Assembly (NCBI GenBank): GCA_944322585.1
Contig: CALUPB010000006.1
Span: 1-64,000 of the forward strand
Length of the DNA: 64,000 nucleotides
Direction of reading: 5' to 3'
From: an uncultured Bacteroidales bacterium
GTDB taxonomy: Bacteria; Bacteroidota; Bacteroidia; Bacteroidales; UBA932
Of the stretch, positions 1 through 9,600 are shown piece after piece. The notes beneath the pieces were generated by a model, which saw nothing but the letters and a program-made list of their open reading frames with translations, ran no database searches and was not told where the DNA came from. Position 1 is the first letter of the stretch; the number at the start of each line of letters is the position of its first letter. The translations under genes were made by a program, and so were the position numbers.

Positions 1-8
1 TGTAATTC

Positions 9-85
9 GGCTGGCGCCATATATACGGTTCACGCCTTGGCATAGCAAATAAATTTGCTCTGCACTCGGCTTCTGCGTATATTTG
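9..85 (+). repeat. Dispersed promoter-bearing repeat, copy A
   Basis: This stretch matches 42153-42228 almost base for base, with one single-base length difference and a handful of substitutions. Both copies contain the inverted repeat AGCAAAT-AA-ATTTGCT (here 44-59) followed after 18 bases by TATATTTG (78-85). The copy may extend left of the window. Each copy sits directly upstream of a gene on the same strand (rsfS here, a TM2 protein there), so it works as a mobile or shared promoter region. It has no coding capacity. Confidence 0.75.
54..85 (+). promoter_or_regulatory. Bacteroidota-type promoter for rsfS
   Basis: TTTG at 54-57 and TATATTTG at 78-85 are separated by 20 bases, which fits the -33/-7 (TTTG ... 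TAnnTTTG) consensus of Bacteroidota primary sigma promoters. Transcription would begin near 90, so the TTG at 83 that opens the longest reading frame cannot be the start codon; this supports the ATG at 119. Confidence 0.65.
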
Positions 86-118
86 CACTGCAAAATTAAT
101 AATTATTTAAATTTACGG

Positions 119-469
119 ATGGACAATAATCAGGTGAAGGTCATTGCAGACGCGATGATTGAGAAAAAAGGACAGAATGTCGTGTCTCTTGACCTCAGGA
201 ATATAGGAACGGCGATTTCCGATTATTTCATAGTGTGCAATGCGGATTCCGGCACTAATGTACTTGCAATAGCCGACAATATAGAGGACAGGATGGCTGA
301 ACTGTGCCACCGCAAGGTGATCCGCAGTCAGGGCCGCGAGAATGCCATATGGATAATACTCGACTACGGTGATATCGTAGTCCATGTGTTCCAGACCGAA
401 TACAGGGCTTTCTATCGTCTGGAGGCACTGTGGGCAGATGCGGACAGGACGGAATTCAATGAAGATTAA
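119..469 (+). CDS. rsfS: Ribosomal silencing factor RsfS
   Basis: A 116-residue protein of the RsfS/YbeB/Iojap family. These proteins bind ribosomal protein L14 on the 50S subunit and block joining with 30S when nutrients are short. Family hallmarks seen are the N-terminal helix (VKVIADAMIEKKGQNV), the strand with SDYFIVCNADSG, and the C-terminal WIILDYGDIVVHVF followed by RAFYRLEALWADA. The ATG at 119 is chosen because the reading frame upstream runs through the promoter -7 box. The gene lies 35 bases before ftsH on the same strand, an arrangement common in Bacteroidota, and both are probably transcribed together. Confidence 0.93.
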   Translation: MDNNQVKVIADAMIEKKGQNVVSLDLRNIGTAISDYFIVCNADSGTNVLAIADNIEDRMAELCHRKVIRSQGRENAIWIILDYGDIVVHVFQTEYRAFYRLEALWADADRTEFNED

Positions 470-504
470 TCATACCGGGATACGGGTCAATCAGAAGATC
501 AAAA

Positions 505-2583
505 ATGGAAGACAACAGGCAGACAGACAGAAATACACGCGGCAGGGGAGATGGGGGCAAGCGGCAGAGAAAGGTTTCATTCAACATATCATGGATTTAC
601 ATTCTGCTGATTTTCGGCATAATATGGATGTTCTTCAACCAGGGCGGAGCCAATCCCCAGAAAGTCGAATGGGACGATGTCAGGTCAATGGTCGAAGCAG
701 GCGATGTCAAGGAGATAACTTTCATAAGGAACGATTATAAGGGACAGGTGACTGTACGGCCGGACAGACTGGAGAAATACGCCGACAAGTTCGGAGGTAC
801 AGTGCCGTCGAAGTCCCCTCATTTCATCTTTCTCGTTTCAAGCAGTTTCAATCCCGAGGAAATGTTCGGACAGCTGAACGACAGCCTTCCTGAGAATGAA
901 AGATTCAAGCTGGTGATTGACGAGGACAGGAACATGTGGGGCACCATAATAGAATGGCTTCTTTTCCCTGTCATTCTGATAGCCATGTGGTATTTCATGT
1001 TCAGGGGAATGAACAGGAATATGGGCGGTCCTGGTGGTCCCGGCAATATCTTTTCAGTGGGAAAATCCACGGGAAAGCTTGCCGAAAAGAATAATATGAA
1101 GGTCACTTTCAAGGATGTGGCAGGACTCTACGGAGCCAAGGAAGAAATAATGGAAATAGTGGATTTCCTGAAAAATCCCAAGAAATATACGGCTCTCGGA
1201 GGCAAGATTCCCAAGGGAGCTTTGCTCGTAGGGCCTCCTGGTACCGGCAAGACACTGTTGGCAAAGGCCGTGGCAGGCGAGGCTGATGTGCCGTTCTTTT
1301 CGATTTCGGGTTCAGATTTCGTGGAAATGTTCGTCGGCGTCGGTGCCTCGAGGGTAAGGGATCTTTTCCGTCAGGCTAAAGAGAAGGCACCGTGCATCGT
1401 GTTCATAGACGAAATCGATGCCGTGGGCAGGGCAAGGAGCAAGAATGCCGGCTTTTCTTCCAATGACGAAAGGGAAAACACTCTCAACCAGCTGCTGACC
1501 GAGATGGACGGGTTCGATTCCAATTCGGGAGTGATTATCCTCGCTGCGACCAACAGGGCGGATATCCTCGACAAGGCCCTTCTCCGTGCAGGACGTTTCG
1601 ACAGGCAGATACATGTGGACCTTCCGGATCTGAAAGAAAGGGAGGAGATTTTCAAGGTACACCTGAGAGGGCTGAAACTTGCCAGCGATTTCGATGTCAC
1701 ATTCCTTTCAAAGCATACTCCGGGCTTTTCCGGAGCCGACATCGCCAATGTATGCAACGAGGCGGCACTGACGGCGGCCCGCAGGAACAAGCCTGAAATC
1801 GACCGGCAGGATTTCCTGGATGCAGTGGACAGGATAATAGGCGGACTGGAGCGGAAGGACAAGCTGATTACGCCTGAGGAGAAACGTTCCATAGCGCATC
1901 ATGAAGCTGGTCATGCGACTGTCAGCTGGATGCTGCCTTATGCCAATCCTCTTTTCAAGGTGACGATAGTGCCGAGAGGGCAGTCCCTCGGTGCTGCGTG
2001 GTATCTGCCGGAAGAAAGGCAGCTTGTGACAAGGGAACAGATGTACGATGAGATGTGTTCCCTTATAGGGGGCCGTGTCGCCGAGGAGATTGTAAACGGA
2101 CAGCCTTCCACGGGAGCCCTGAATGACCTCGAGAGGCTTACGAAGATGGCCTACGCCATGGTGACATATTACGGGATGAGCGAAAAGGTAGGCACTGTCT
2201 CTTTTTATGACTCTACCGGATCCCGGGGCTTCGAGCTCGGAAAACCGTACAGCGAGAAGACGGCGGAACTGATCGACAAGGAGGTGAAGAGCCTGATAGA
2301 GTTCATTCATGACAGGACGAGGAAGATCCTGGAAGACAACAAAGACGGTTTTCTTGCCATCGCTGCCCTTCTTCTTGAGAAGGAGGTGATCTTTGCCGAT
2401 GATCTGGAAAGGATACTCGGCCCGCGCAAGGGTACGAAGGTGTCGGAAGATCCGGAGGAGACGGCAGCGGCCGGCGGGAAGGAATCCGCGGACGATGCGG
2501 GGAAGGCTCAGGCTGAATCCGAGCCCGTTGCGGACGCAATGCCGGACGGGGACGGGATGGCAGCAGAGGGAAAACAGGAATAA
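505..2583 (+). CDS. ftsH: ATP-dependent zinc metalloprotease FtsH
   Basis: A 692-residue membrane-anchored AAA+ protease that degrades misfolded and short-lived membrane and cytosolic proteins. A basic N-terminus is followed by a transmembrane segment (about 28-44), a periplasmic domain, a second membrane segment (about 147-167), then the AAA module with Walker A GPPGTGKT (about 243-250), Walker [10 protein letters not shown] and the arginine-finger region [10 protein letters not shown]. The zinc site HEAGH is at 466-470. The last 45 residues form an acidic, alanine-rich low-complexity tail ([17 protein letters not shown]...) not needed for catalysis. It lies between rsfS and cdsA, 18 bases before the latter, as in many Bacteroidales. 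Confidence 0.98.
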   Translation: MEDNRQTDRNTRGRGDGGKRQRKVSFNISWIYILLIFGIIWMFFNQGGANPQKVEWDDVRSMVEAGDVKEITFIRNDYKGQVTVRPDRLEKYADKFGGTVPSKSPHFIFLVSSSFNPEEMFGQLNDSLPENERFKLVIDEDRNMWGTIIEWLLFPVILIAMWYFMFRGMNRNMGGPGGPGNIFSVGKSTGKLAEKNNMKVTFKDVAGLYGAKEEIMEIVDFLKNPKKYTALGGKIPKGALLVGPPGTGKTLLAKAVAGEADVPFFSISGSDFVEMFVGVGASRVRDLFRQAKEKAPCIVFIDEIDAVGRARSKNAGFSSNDERENTLNQLLTEMDGFDSNSGVIILAATNRADILDKALLRAGRFDRQIHVDLPDLKEREEIFKVHLRGLKLASDFDVTFLSKHTPGFSGADIANVCNEAALTAARRNKPEIDRQDFLDAVDRIIGGLERKDKLITPEEKRSIAHHEAGHATVSWMLPYANPLFKVTIVPRGQSLGAAWYLPEERQLVTREQMYDEMCSLIGGRVAEEIVNGQPSTGALNDLERLTKMAYAMVTYYGMSEKVGTVSFYDSTGSRGFELGKPYSEKTAELIDKEVKSLIEFIHDRTRKILEDNKDGFLAIAALLLEKEVIFADDLERILGPRKGTKVSEDPEETAAAGGKESADDAGKAQAESEPVADAMPDGDGMAAEGKQE

Positions 2584-2601
2584 GCGGGAACGGACTGTGC
2601 T

Positions 2602-3432
2602 ATGAAAAATCTTATTGTCAGGACCCTTTCAGGAATAGGTTTCCTTGCCATAATGATCGGTGCTCTGCTGTGGTGCAGGTTTTCCTTTGCCGTGCTGATG
2701 CTGTGGATAATGGGGATGATGATGTATGAATTCTTCAGAATGACGATGGGGAAATCCTATCTATTTTCCCGTCTCCTTGCCATAACGGCGGCATACACCC
2801 TTTTCAATCTCACTTTCCTTTTCAAGAGTTACGATATTCCCGGAAGGATGGTGATACTGTCCATCATCCCGATTTTCATCGTTATGATCGATTCCCTGTA
2901 TGTCAAGGACAAGACTGAATTCGGGAAATTCGCCAATCTCTATACTGCCATCCTGTATATCGCCGTGCCGATGTCCCTTACGAACTTTGCCGTATTCGAC
3001 AGTCAGGGCAATTACAGCGGTCTCCTTCTGTTGTGCTTTTTCGCTATCATATGGGGCTCTGATGTGGGGGCCTATGTCTTCGGATGCACCCTCGGACAGA
3101 GATACGGCAAGAAGCTTTTTCCCGAGATTTCCCCGAAGAAATCGTGGATAGGCTTCTGGGGCGGTCTCGCAGTGGCTATCGGAGTGGCGGCAGGTCTCCA
3201 TTTCGCGGGTCTTCTTGAGATGTCGCTTGTAAAGTCCCTTGCCCTCGGTGTGGTGATCAATATTTCCGGAGTGTACGGTGACCTTATCGAATCACAGTGG
3301 AAAAGGCATTATTCTGTCAAGGATTCCGGACGGGGAATTCCGGGGCACGGAGGCTATCTCGACCGGTTCGACAGTGCACTCACGGCATTGCCGATGGGGA
3401 TAATATTCGTGGAGCTGACAGGGCTGGTATAG
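2602..3432 (+). CDS. cdsA: Phosphatidate cytidylyltransferase CdsA
   Basis: A 276-residue integral membrane enzyme that makes CDP-diacylglycerol from phosphatidic acid and CTP, the branch point of phospholipid synthesis. Several hydrophobic segments cover most of the protein, and the C-terminal family signature is complete: SQWKRHYSVKDSGRGIPGHG followed by GYLDRFDS. It follows ftsH by 18 bases and precedes psd by 60 bases, so two enzymes of phosphatidylethanolamine synthesis are neighbours; the phosphatidylserine synthase that would link them is not in the window. Confidence 0.95.
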   Translation: MKNLIVRTLSGIGFLAIMIGALLWCRFSFAVLMLWIMGMMMYEFFRMTMGKSYLFSRLLAITAAYTLFNLTFLFKSYDIPGRMVILSIIPIFIVMIDSLYVKDKTEFGKFANLYTAILYIAVPMSLTNFAVFDSQGNYSGLLLLCFFAIIWGSDVGAYVFGCTLGQRYGKKLFPEISPKKSWIGFWGGLAVAIGVAAGLHFAGLLEMSLVKSLALGVVINISGVYGDLIESQWKRHYSVKDSGRGIPGHGGYLDRFDSALTALPMGIIFVELTGLV

Positions 3433-3461
3433 TTATGTTTTTCTATCTCAAAGATTTTTTA

Positions 3462-3469
3462 TAGTTTTG
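3462..3469 (+). promoter_or_regulatory. Possible -7 box upstream of psd
   Basis: TAGTTTTG fits TAnnTTTG and lies 23 bases before the psd ATG. No clean TTTG is seen at the right distance upstream, so this may be a weak internal promoter or chance. Confidence 0.3.
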
Positions 3470-3492
3470 CACCTCAAAGATTTCGTGACATT

Positions 3493-4149
3493 ATGACGAT
3501 ACACAGGGACGGATTGGGAACGATAGCTGCGATATGGCTGTTCTGCGGGCTGCTGATATTCCTCAGCCTGCATTTCATCGCATATCAGTTCATCTCTTTC
3601 CCCATTACAGCCATTCTTGTGCTTTTCATGATCTTCGTCTTCTTCTTTTTCAGGGTTCCGCACAGGAAGACTGCGGAAGGGGACAACGTGGTGACTTCGG
3701 TCGCGGACGGGGAAGTGGTCATAATAGAGAAAGTCTACGAAAAGGAATATATCCGCGGAGAGTGTATACAGGTGTCCGTCTATATGGACTTTTTCAATGT
3801 GCATGTGAATTTCTGGCCCATATCCGGGAAAGTCACCTATTACAGATATCATCCCGGAAAATATCTCCTTGCCTTCCTTCCGAAAGCATCGGAACTGAAT
3901 GAGCATACTTCGGTCGCCGTGCGGAACGAATGGGGAGAAGTGTTCTTCAAGCAGCTTGCCGGCACCTTTGCACGACGGATAGTCTGCTATGCGGAGCCCG
4001 GCGCGGAAGAGACCAAGGGGACCCAGTGCGGTATAATCAAGTTCGGTTCGCGTATTGACATGTATCTGCCTCTCGGAAGCGACATCAAGGTAAATGTCGG
4101 GGATGAAGTGCGTGCCTGCGAGACAGTCATAGCCGAATTAAAGAAATAA
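3493..4149 (+). CDS. psd: Phosphatidylserine decarboxylase proenzyme
   Basis: A 218-residue short-type decarboxylase that converts phosphatidylserine to phosphatidylethanolamine. Two N-terminal hydrophobic segments (about 14-32 and 37-53) anchor it. The family core is visible as SVYMDFFNVHVNFWPISGKV, and the self-processing site is the FGS in IIKFGSRIDMYLP near residue 182, where cleavage before Ser creates the pyruvoyl group. The length is typical for the small Psd form found in Bacteroidota. It is two bases upstream of the next gene, suggesting cotranscription. Confidence 0.93.
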   Translation: MTIHRDGLGTIAAIWLFCGLLIFLSLHFIAYQFISFPITAILVLFMIFVFFFFRVPHRKTAEGDNVVTSVADGEVVIIEKVYEKEYIRGECIQVSVYMDFFNVHVNFWPISGKVTYYRYHPGKYLLAFLPKASELNEHTSVAVRNEWGEVFFKQLAGTFARRIVCYAEPGAEETKGTQCGIIKFGSRIDMYLPLGSDIKVNVGDEVRACETVIAELKK

Positions 4150-4151
4150 TT

Positions 4152-5459
4152 ATGGATGAAATTTTTATAATTCTTCTTCTCATTCTTCTGAACGGATTTT
4201 TCGCCATGTCGGAGATTGCCCTCATATCCGCAAGGAAGTCCAATCTTCAGACAGAGGCCGACAAAGGCAACCGCAATGCCAGACGGGCCCTGAAACTGGC
4301 TTCCGACCCGGACAAATTCCTTTCGGCAGTCCAGATAGGCATTACACTTATAGGAATTCTTACCGGTATCTTTTCAGGCAACAGGATTGCTGCCGAGTTC
4401 GCCGATGTATTCGAGCGGGCCGGAATGTCGGTCGTGGCGGCCGATTCTCTGGCAAAAGGTATCATAGTGGTCATAGTCACATTCCTTACCCTCATATTCG
4501 GGGAACTTGTCCCCAAGAAGATAGGAATGAGTGCGGCGGAGAAAGTCTCCAAGTTCGTTTCCGGACCGATGCGCTTCATCTCTGTCATCGCATCTCCGTT
4601 CGTGTGGATACTTTCCAAGACGACACAGCTGATATCCAAGGCACTGCATCTTCAGGACCAGGAATCGAAGGTTACCGAGGAAGAGATCCGTTCCATCATC
4701 CAGGAGGGTACGGACGAAGGTGAGGTTCTTCCTATGGAGCAGGATATCGTGGAGAATGTGTTCACTCTCGGAGACCAGAAGGTCGGGACCATAATGACTC
4801 ACAGAAGCGACATCGTATGGCTCGAAAAAGGAATGGACGAGGCTGAAGTACGCAGGACGATAGAGGAGAATCTGTACGAAGAATATCCTGTGGCCGACGG
4901 GGATCTCGACCATGTGGTCGGTGTGCTGAGCCTGAAGGATTTCGTGCTCAATCTCGGGAAAGGTTCGTTCGACCTTGAGAAGATGATGCATGAGCCGGTG
5001 TATTTCCACGAAAACATGAACGTGTACACCGTTCTGGAGGAGATGAAGAAGAGGCGTGTCAGCAGGGCGCTGATATGCGATGAATTCGGTCTATGTTCCG
5101 GTATCATAACCCTGAAGGATATCATCGAAGAGCTTGTGGGCAATGTCAATGACGACGGGGAGGATCCTGATATTGTAGCCCGTCAGGGGAATGACGGATG
5201 GCTTGTGGACGGACAGTGTCCGATATACGATTTTCTGAGGCATTTCGACCTTGACGGTGAACTGCTCGAGGATTCTGAATACACTACTGTCGCCGGTCTC
5301 ATACTAGACGAACTCGATCATGTTCCGGTAGCTGGAGAGAAGGTCGACTGGGAGAATTTCTCGTTCGAAGTGGTTGACATGGACGGAGCCCGCATTGACA
5401 AGGTAATCGTCAAGCTCATAAAGCCGGAGGATTCCGACTCTGCGCCTGCAGGCAACTGA
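4152..5459 (+). CDS. CorC/HlyC-family CBS-domain membrane protein
   Basis: A 435-residue protein with the DUF21/CNNM membrane domain (about 1-190, with FFAMSEIALISARKS near the start and FGELVPKKIGM in the middle), a CBS pair (about 205-330, beginning VGTIMTHRSDIVWL) and a C-terminal CorC/HlyC domain (about 345-425). Relatives are annotated as hemolysins, but characterised members move magnesium or related cations. GldE of gliding bacteria belongs to the same superfamily; nothing here identifies this as GldE. It is the last gene of the rsfS-to-here run and is convergent with ispG, leaving 53 bases between stop codons. Confidence 0.9.
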   Translation: MDEIFIILLLILLNGFFAMSEIALISARKSNLQTEADKGNRNARRALKLASDPDKFLSAVQIGITLIGILTGIFSGNRIAAEFADVFERAGMSVVAADSLAKGIIVVIVTFLTLIFGELVPKKIGMSAAEKVSKFVSGPMRFISVIASPFVWILSKTTQLISKALHLQDQESKVTEEEIRSIIQEGTDEGEVLPMEQDIVENVFTLGDQKVGTIMTHRSDIVWLEKGMDEAEVRRTIEENLYEEYPVADGDLDHVVGVLSLKDFVLNLGKGSFDLEKMMHEPVYFHENMNVYTVLEEMKKRRVSRALICDEFGLCSGIITLKDIIEELVGNVNDDGEDPDIVARQGNDGWLVDGQCPIYDFLRHFDLDGELLEDSEYTTVAGLILDELDHVPVAGEKVDWENFSFEVVDMDGARIDKVIVKLIKPEDSDSAPAGN

Positions 5460-5512
5460 TCATTCCCGGCAGGTCAAATCAGGACTTCCGGCACAATCGA
5501 GTCCGTGTTTTG

Positions 5513-6859
5513 CTATTGCTGAGTTTGCCCGTCTGTTTCTATGAGGGAGAGGAGGCGGTCGATGGCTTCGGTTTCCGGTACATGGAGGGCGACGGGAGTC
5601 CTGCCCTTGTAGATGGTTACCTTATGGTTGCCTTCACCGACATAGCCCCAGTCCGCATCGGCCATTTCTCCGGGGCCGTTGACAATACAGCCCATTACGG
5701 CTATCACCATGCCCTTGAGATGGGCAGTGCGTTTCCTGACTTCGTTGAACGTCTCTTCGAGATTGTACATCGTCCTTCCGCATCCTGGACATGCAATGTA
5801 TTCCGGACGGTAGAACCTGCGTCTGGCAGCCTGCATCAGTTCATCGGTAAGATATGCCGCAAATGAGGAGCCGTCAAGTTGCTGTCTGCTGCCGTCTTCC
5901 CCGACATACGAACCGCGCAGTTCCACCTCATCTATCTTGCGGTCGAGCAGCATTTTACCGAAATCCGCGGAGAAATCCATCAGCAGCCTTTCCCTGGAAG
6001 GGGCATCGTATGTGGCCACGGCACGTTTCCCTTCAAGATTCAGGGAAACCATGGATGAATGCAGCCTGTGCCCGTATCTGTCGGCAAGATATTGCGCGAC
6101 AGGCAGTTCGTTCTCCGGCGGTTCCGTAAGGGAGACCCTTACTGTATCTCCGATGCCTTCCGACAGCAGGGTAGATATTCCGGTTATGGACTTGATACGT
6201 CCGGCATCCCCGTTTCCGGCTTCAGTCACCCCTACATGAAGCGGGAAAACAGTCCCGTATTCTTCCATTGCCCTCGCCAGAAGCCTGTAGGCTTCGACCA
6301 TGACAATGGTGTTACTTGCCTTCAGGGATACGACTACGTTGTAGAAATCGTTGGAGACGCACATTCTGATCCATTCCATCGCGGCCTCCTTCATTGCAAG
6401 GGGAGTGTTCCCGTACAGTGTGGTTATCCTTTCCCCGAGAGAGCCGTGGTTCAGTCCGATACGGATTGCCGTGCCGTATTCCCTGCATACGGAGACAAGC
6501 CTTGCGAACTGTTCGCAGGCCTTATTGTGCTCCCTGTGGAAATTCCCCGGATTGATCCTTACCTTTTCCACGATCTTCGCCGCTTCGATTGCCGTCTCCG
6601 AGGAGAAATGTATGTCAGCTACAAGGGGAGTGCGGATGCCCTCGCCACGAAGCCTTCCATGTATTTCCCGCAGCGGTTTTATGTCCTGCAGTCCCGGGAC
6701 GGTAAGCCTTATCATCTGCGCTCCGGCCTCATGCAGTTTCCGGCACTGGGCAAGGGTGGCTTCCACGTCCGATGTATGTGTATTGCACATTGTCTGCACT
6801 ACAATCGGACTGCCACCTCCTATTTCTATATTTCCTACCTTTACTTTCCGTGTTATCAT
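5513..6859 (-). CDS. ispG: 4-hydroxy-3-methylbut-2-enyl diphosphate synthase IspG with shortened insert
   Basis: A 448-residue [4Fe-4S] enzyme of the MEP isoprenoid pathway, converting MEcPP to HMBPP. The TIM barrel covers about 1-245 and ends in GDTVRVSLTEPP. The cluster cysteines are C357 and C360 (ACPGCGRT) and C391 (VMGCIVNGPGE), with the catalytic glutamate E398. Ordinary bacterial IspG is about 370 residues, while most Bacteroidota carry a large extra domain and reach about 600. Here roughly 108 residues (about 247-354) lie between barrel and cluster domain, an intermediate size. It is the last gene of the ligA operon, 11 bases after the preceding stop. Confidence 0.94.
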   Translation of the reverse strand: MITRKVKVGNIEIGGGSPIVVQTMCNTHTSDVEATLAQCRKLHEAGAQMIRLTVPGLQDIKPLREIHGRLRGEGIRTPLVADIHFSSETAIEAAKIVEKVRINPGNFHREHNKACEQFARLVSVCREYGTAIRIGLNHGSLGERITTLYGNTPLAMKEAAMEWIRMCVSNDFYNVVVSLKASNTIVMVEAYRLLARAMEEYGTVFPLHVGVTEAGNGDAGRIKSITGISTLLSEGIGDTVRVSLTEPPENELPVAQYLADRYGHRLHSSMVSLNLEGKRAVATYDAPSRERLLMDFSADFGKMLLDRKIDEVELRGSYVGEDGSRQQLDGSSFAAYLTDELMQAARRRFYRPEYIACPGCGRTMYNLEETFNEVRKRTAHLKGMVIAVMGCIVNGPGEMADADWGYVGEGNHKVTIYKGRTPVALHVPETEAIDRLLSLIETDGQTQQ

Positions 6860-6870
6860 AATATGAAGAT

Positions 6871-7752
6871 TTACCGTTCCGGAACATTCCCTCCCGAATT
6901 TCTTTGGTAATATATTTCCCGGGCCTCTTTCCTGAGCTGATGGCTGGTCTTTCCTGTCCTTTTTGTCAGCTGGAAATGCACTCCCACGGAGAATATGAAA
7001 TTGGATACGGACGCGAACCTGTAATAATACTCGCTGTAGTAGTCAGGCTCATACATCGATGCGAAACCGTATTTGTACATCGCCGTGAAATGTATCTCTA
7101 TCGGATCGAAGACGAAACCGAAACCGGCTCCGCCCTTGATGCCGTAGTCGAATCTCCTGTCCGTTTCAAGAAACGTATTCGCGACTGACGGCAGCACGGC
7201 ATTTCCGCTCCTTTCGATATTCAGTCTGTAGCTGGCGTAAAATCCTATGTTCGCCATGAGCTTCATCTTCCAGAAATCGAAATGCATATGGGCCAGCACC
7301 GGGACTTCCACTACATCCCAGAATACGCTCTGCGCCCCTTCGATATTGTAGTCCTCCTCTAAGCTGTAGCCTTCCCTTGCATAGAACAGTCCGGCCTGGA
7401 TACCGAAATACGGCATGTAGCCGAACATCTTTCCGTATCTGGTCCATGTCACCCCGAAATTGACCGGTACGAACTGCATTTTCTGCTCCATCCTCGGATT
7501 CCAACTCATCTGGTTCAGTCCCATGCCGTACTGGACACCGATCATCGTATAGTCGTTGATTACTGACTTCTTGCGGATATCGATGGAATCCACATAAGAG
7601 TCCGAAAACATGACCGAATCCTCGTCGAAGTCGATGTCTATGGATATCTTGAGCGTGTCTTTCCTCTCCTGGGCAAGTGCAGTGTACATGGAAGACACGG
7701 CGAACAGGGATAATATGGTAAGGATTATTCTCATTTCGTCTCTCATTGTCAT
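6871..7752 (-). CDS. Putative outer-membrane beta-barrel protein
   Basis: A 293-residue protein with an N-terminal signal peptide ending near SMYTALAQ, then a short acidic linker (DIDFDEDSVMFSD) and a barrel-like remainder with alternating aromatic residues and glycine (GVQYGMGLNQMSW, GIKGGAGFGFVFDP, FSVGVHFQLTKR). This is the pattern of small porin-like proteins common in Bacteroidales; function unknown. Its start overlaps the stop of the Big_5 lipoprotein gene as ATGA, so the two are translationally coupled. A second ATG lies six bases inside. Confidence 0.72.
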   Translation of the reverse strand: MTMRDEMRIILTILSLFAVSSMYTALAQERKDTLKISIDIDFDEDSVMFSDSYVDSIDIRKKSVINDYTMIGVQYGMGLNQMSWNPRMEQKMQFVPVNFGVTWTRYGKMFGYMPYFGIQAGLFYAREGYSLEEDYNIEGAQSVFWDVVEVPVLAHMHFDFWKMKLMANIGFYASYRLNIERSGNAVLPSVANTFLETDRRFDYGIKGGAGFGFVFDPIEIHFTAMYKYGFASMYEPDYYSEYYYRFASVSNFIFSVGVHFQLTKRTGKTSHQLRKEAREIYYQRNSGGNVPER

Positions 7753-9596
7753 TTGAACAGTTCTCCTATGTCAATGCTCTGCTCCAGTTCCGTCATCTCG
7801 GGGATATCGATAAGGAAGGTGCCGTCATCGAGCCTGAAGAATTTCACTTTCTCCGGCTGCTTGTGTTCCAGCAGGTTACCTGTGTCCACAAGACCGTTAC
7901 GGTTCAGGTCTTCCGTGATCCTGATGCAGTATTTCCCGGCCTTTATATACGGGAACAGCAATGTGCAGTCGCTGTCGATGATATACGATCTCATGACATT
8001 GTCTCTCTTCTCGTTAAGAAGATCCACGATATATTTGTTCTTCACGTTTGTGAGTACGAGCGACATGGAGCTGAGCTTGTCATCATTCGGAAGCGTTACC
8101 TGCACTTCCGAGCTGTCATTATAGAAGCCGTTGATGTCTATGAATTTACGTGCAGGAACCTTCAGGAAATATTCATATCCCGGCATCAGCTTTTCATCGG
8201 GGGTCACCACATATTTCCTCAGGTTCAGACTGTCCTGCACCACCTTGTATGTCCCCTTGGACTCCTGCTGTCTCGGATTGAGGTACCGGAATTCCAGGGA
8301 ATCGAAGGCCGACTTGACCAAAGGGTATTTGAATTCTATGACGAACCCGTACTGTTCCACTGTTTCCGGTTCGGCCGTGATGGTGAATACGGTGGTCGTA
8401 TCCTCTTTCTTGATGTCGCGTCTGGAGCTTTTGGCCGCAGCGGTCTGTCTCGGTTTGGTCAGCTTGACTTCTTCAATGAAAGGGGAGAGCTGGCCGAGGG
8501 TGTCTGTCTTCAGATACGAGACATTCAGGAAAAGGGTGTCCGGCTGCTCCTTGGGGTCATTGACCCAGATTTCAAGACTGTCTCTTTCAAGATTGAACTG
8601 GGTGATGAGCTTTCCCGGAGGCAGGTCGCGTATCCATATGGAATCCACATCCGCGTAAGGAGCCATGAAAGTGATGTACGCAGTCCTTTCACCGAGACGT
8701 TCACTATTGACTATCATCTGTTTGGAAGGCGTTTCCCTGAACAGGTTCATTTCATATTCGCTTTTCCTTGCAAGACATTCGAGAGTGTCGGTCATAAGGT
8801 ATTTGATGACTTCCGGGAGAGAATCGTCCACGACCGTCACAGGTCTGACAAGCGAGTCGATGAAGGCTACCCTGTCGTTGTCAGGGTCATATATATTGTT
8901 GGCTGTCTCTTCAAGGACGGCGTACATCCTGTAGAGGGTATCCTCGATGTTCCTTACACAGAAAAATCCCCAGTCATCGGTTCTGGCAGCGGCGTCCGGA
9001 CGTTTCAGGAAAATGGCGGAGTCCGCCGGGACGGTCAGAGTGTCGTTGATTACCGTCGAATCTCCGGTGAATTTGTAAAGCATCACAGTGGCTCCCTTGA
9101 CCGGCATCAGGGTGTTGCAGTCATAGACGCTTCCGGTGACCATCATGGAATCGAGGGTATGTCCGGTCGAGAAAGCCAGGGTGTATCCCGGGAACATGTT
9201 CCCTTCGTTGTTGTCGGCTATGGCGTTGGTCAGGTCGAGGGTATAGGTCCTGTTGGAGTCGAGATCCTCTTCGAACGAGATGACCACGCTCTTGCCACGT
9301 ATCCTGTATTGCGGAGCCTTTGCCTGGGGAGGGGACAGGAATATGTTCTGCCTTTCCTTGACCACGACGAATTCGTCGAATGTAAAAGAAATCTGCGTCT
9401 TGTGCACAGGTACCATCGTGTCCCCGTTCATCGGGTATATCTTTGTCAGTACCGGGGGAATGGTGTCCTTGGGGCCTCCGCTCGGAGGTGTAGTGGTGTT
9501 GGCACACGAATGCGAGAACATCATGCTTCCGAGCACTATCCCTATCGGGACGGCCGGCAGGTATCTGGAAATTATTCTTCTCAATATCTTTTTCAT
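7749..9596 (-). CDS. Lipoprotein with Ig-like (Big_5) domain
   Basis: A 615-residue putative surface or periplasmic lipoprotein. The signal sequence ends at a lipobox-like FSHSC (Cys about 32), followed by the recurrent Bacteroidota start ANTTTPPSGGPKDTIPP and an SbsA-type Ig-like domain (about 43-140, including KTQISFTFDEFVVV and YTLDLTNAIADNNEG). A carboxypeptidase-regulatory-like beta domain follows (VTGSVYDCNTLMPVKGATV). The C-terminus (ELEQSIDIGELFK) matches the usual end of this family. The role is unknown. It starts four bases after the rel stop codon and overlaps the next gene by ATGA. Confidence 0.85.
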   Translation of the reverse strand: MKKILRRIISRYLPAVPIGIVLGSMMFSHSCANTTTPPSGGPKDTIPPVLTKIYPMNGDTMVPVHKTQISFTFDEFVVVKERQNIFLSPPQAKAPQYRIRGKSVVISFEEDLDSNRTYTLDLTNAIADNNEGNMFPGYTLAFSTGHTLDSMMVTGSVYDCNTLMPVKGATVMLYKFTGDSTVINDTLTVPADSAIFLKRPDAAARTDDWGFFCVRNIEDTLYRMYAVLEETANNIYDPDNDRVAFIDSLVRPVTVVDDSLPEVIKYLMTDTLECLARKSEYEMNLFRETPSKQMIVNSERLGERTAYITFMAPYADVDSIWIRDLPPGKLITQFNLERDSLEIWVNDPKEQPDTLFLNVSYLKTDTLGQLSPFIEEVKLTKPRQTAAAKSSRRDIKKEDTTTVFTITAEPETVEQYGFVIEFKYPLVKSAFDSLEFRYLNPRQQESKGTYKVVQDSLNLRKYVVTPDEKLMPGYEYFLKVPARKFIDINGFYNDSSEVQVTLPNDDKLSSMSLVLTNVKNKYIVDLLNEKRDNVMRSYIIDSDCTLLFPYIKAGKYCIRITEDLNRNGLVDTGNLLEHKQPEKVKFFRLDDGTFLIDIPEMTELEQSIDIGELFK

Positions 9597-9600
9597 ATCG

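Noticed and set aside
83-118. TTG start for RsfS
   Set aside because: The codon lies inside the promoter -7 box.
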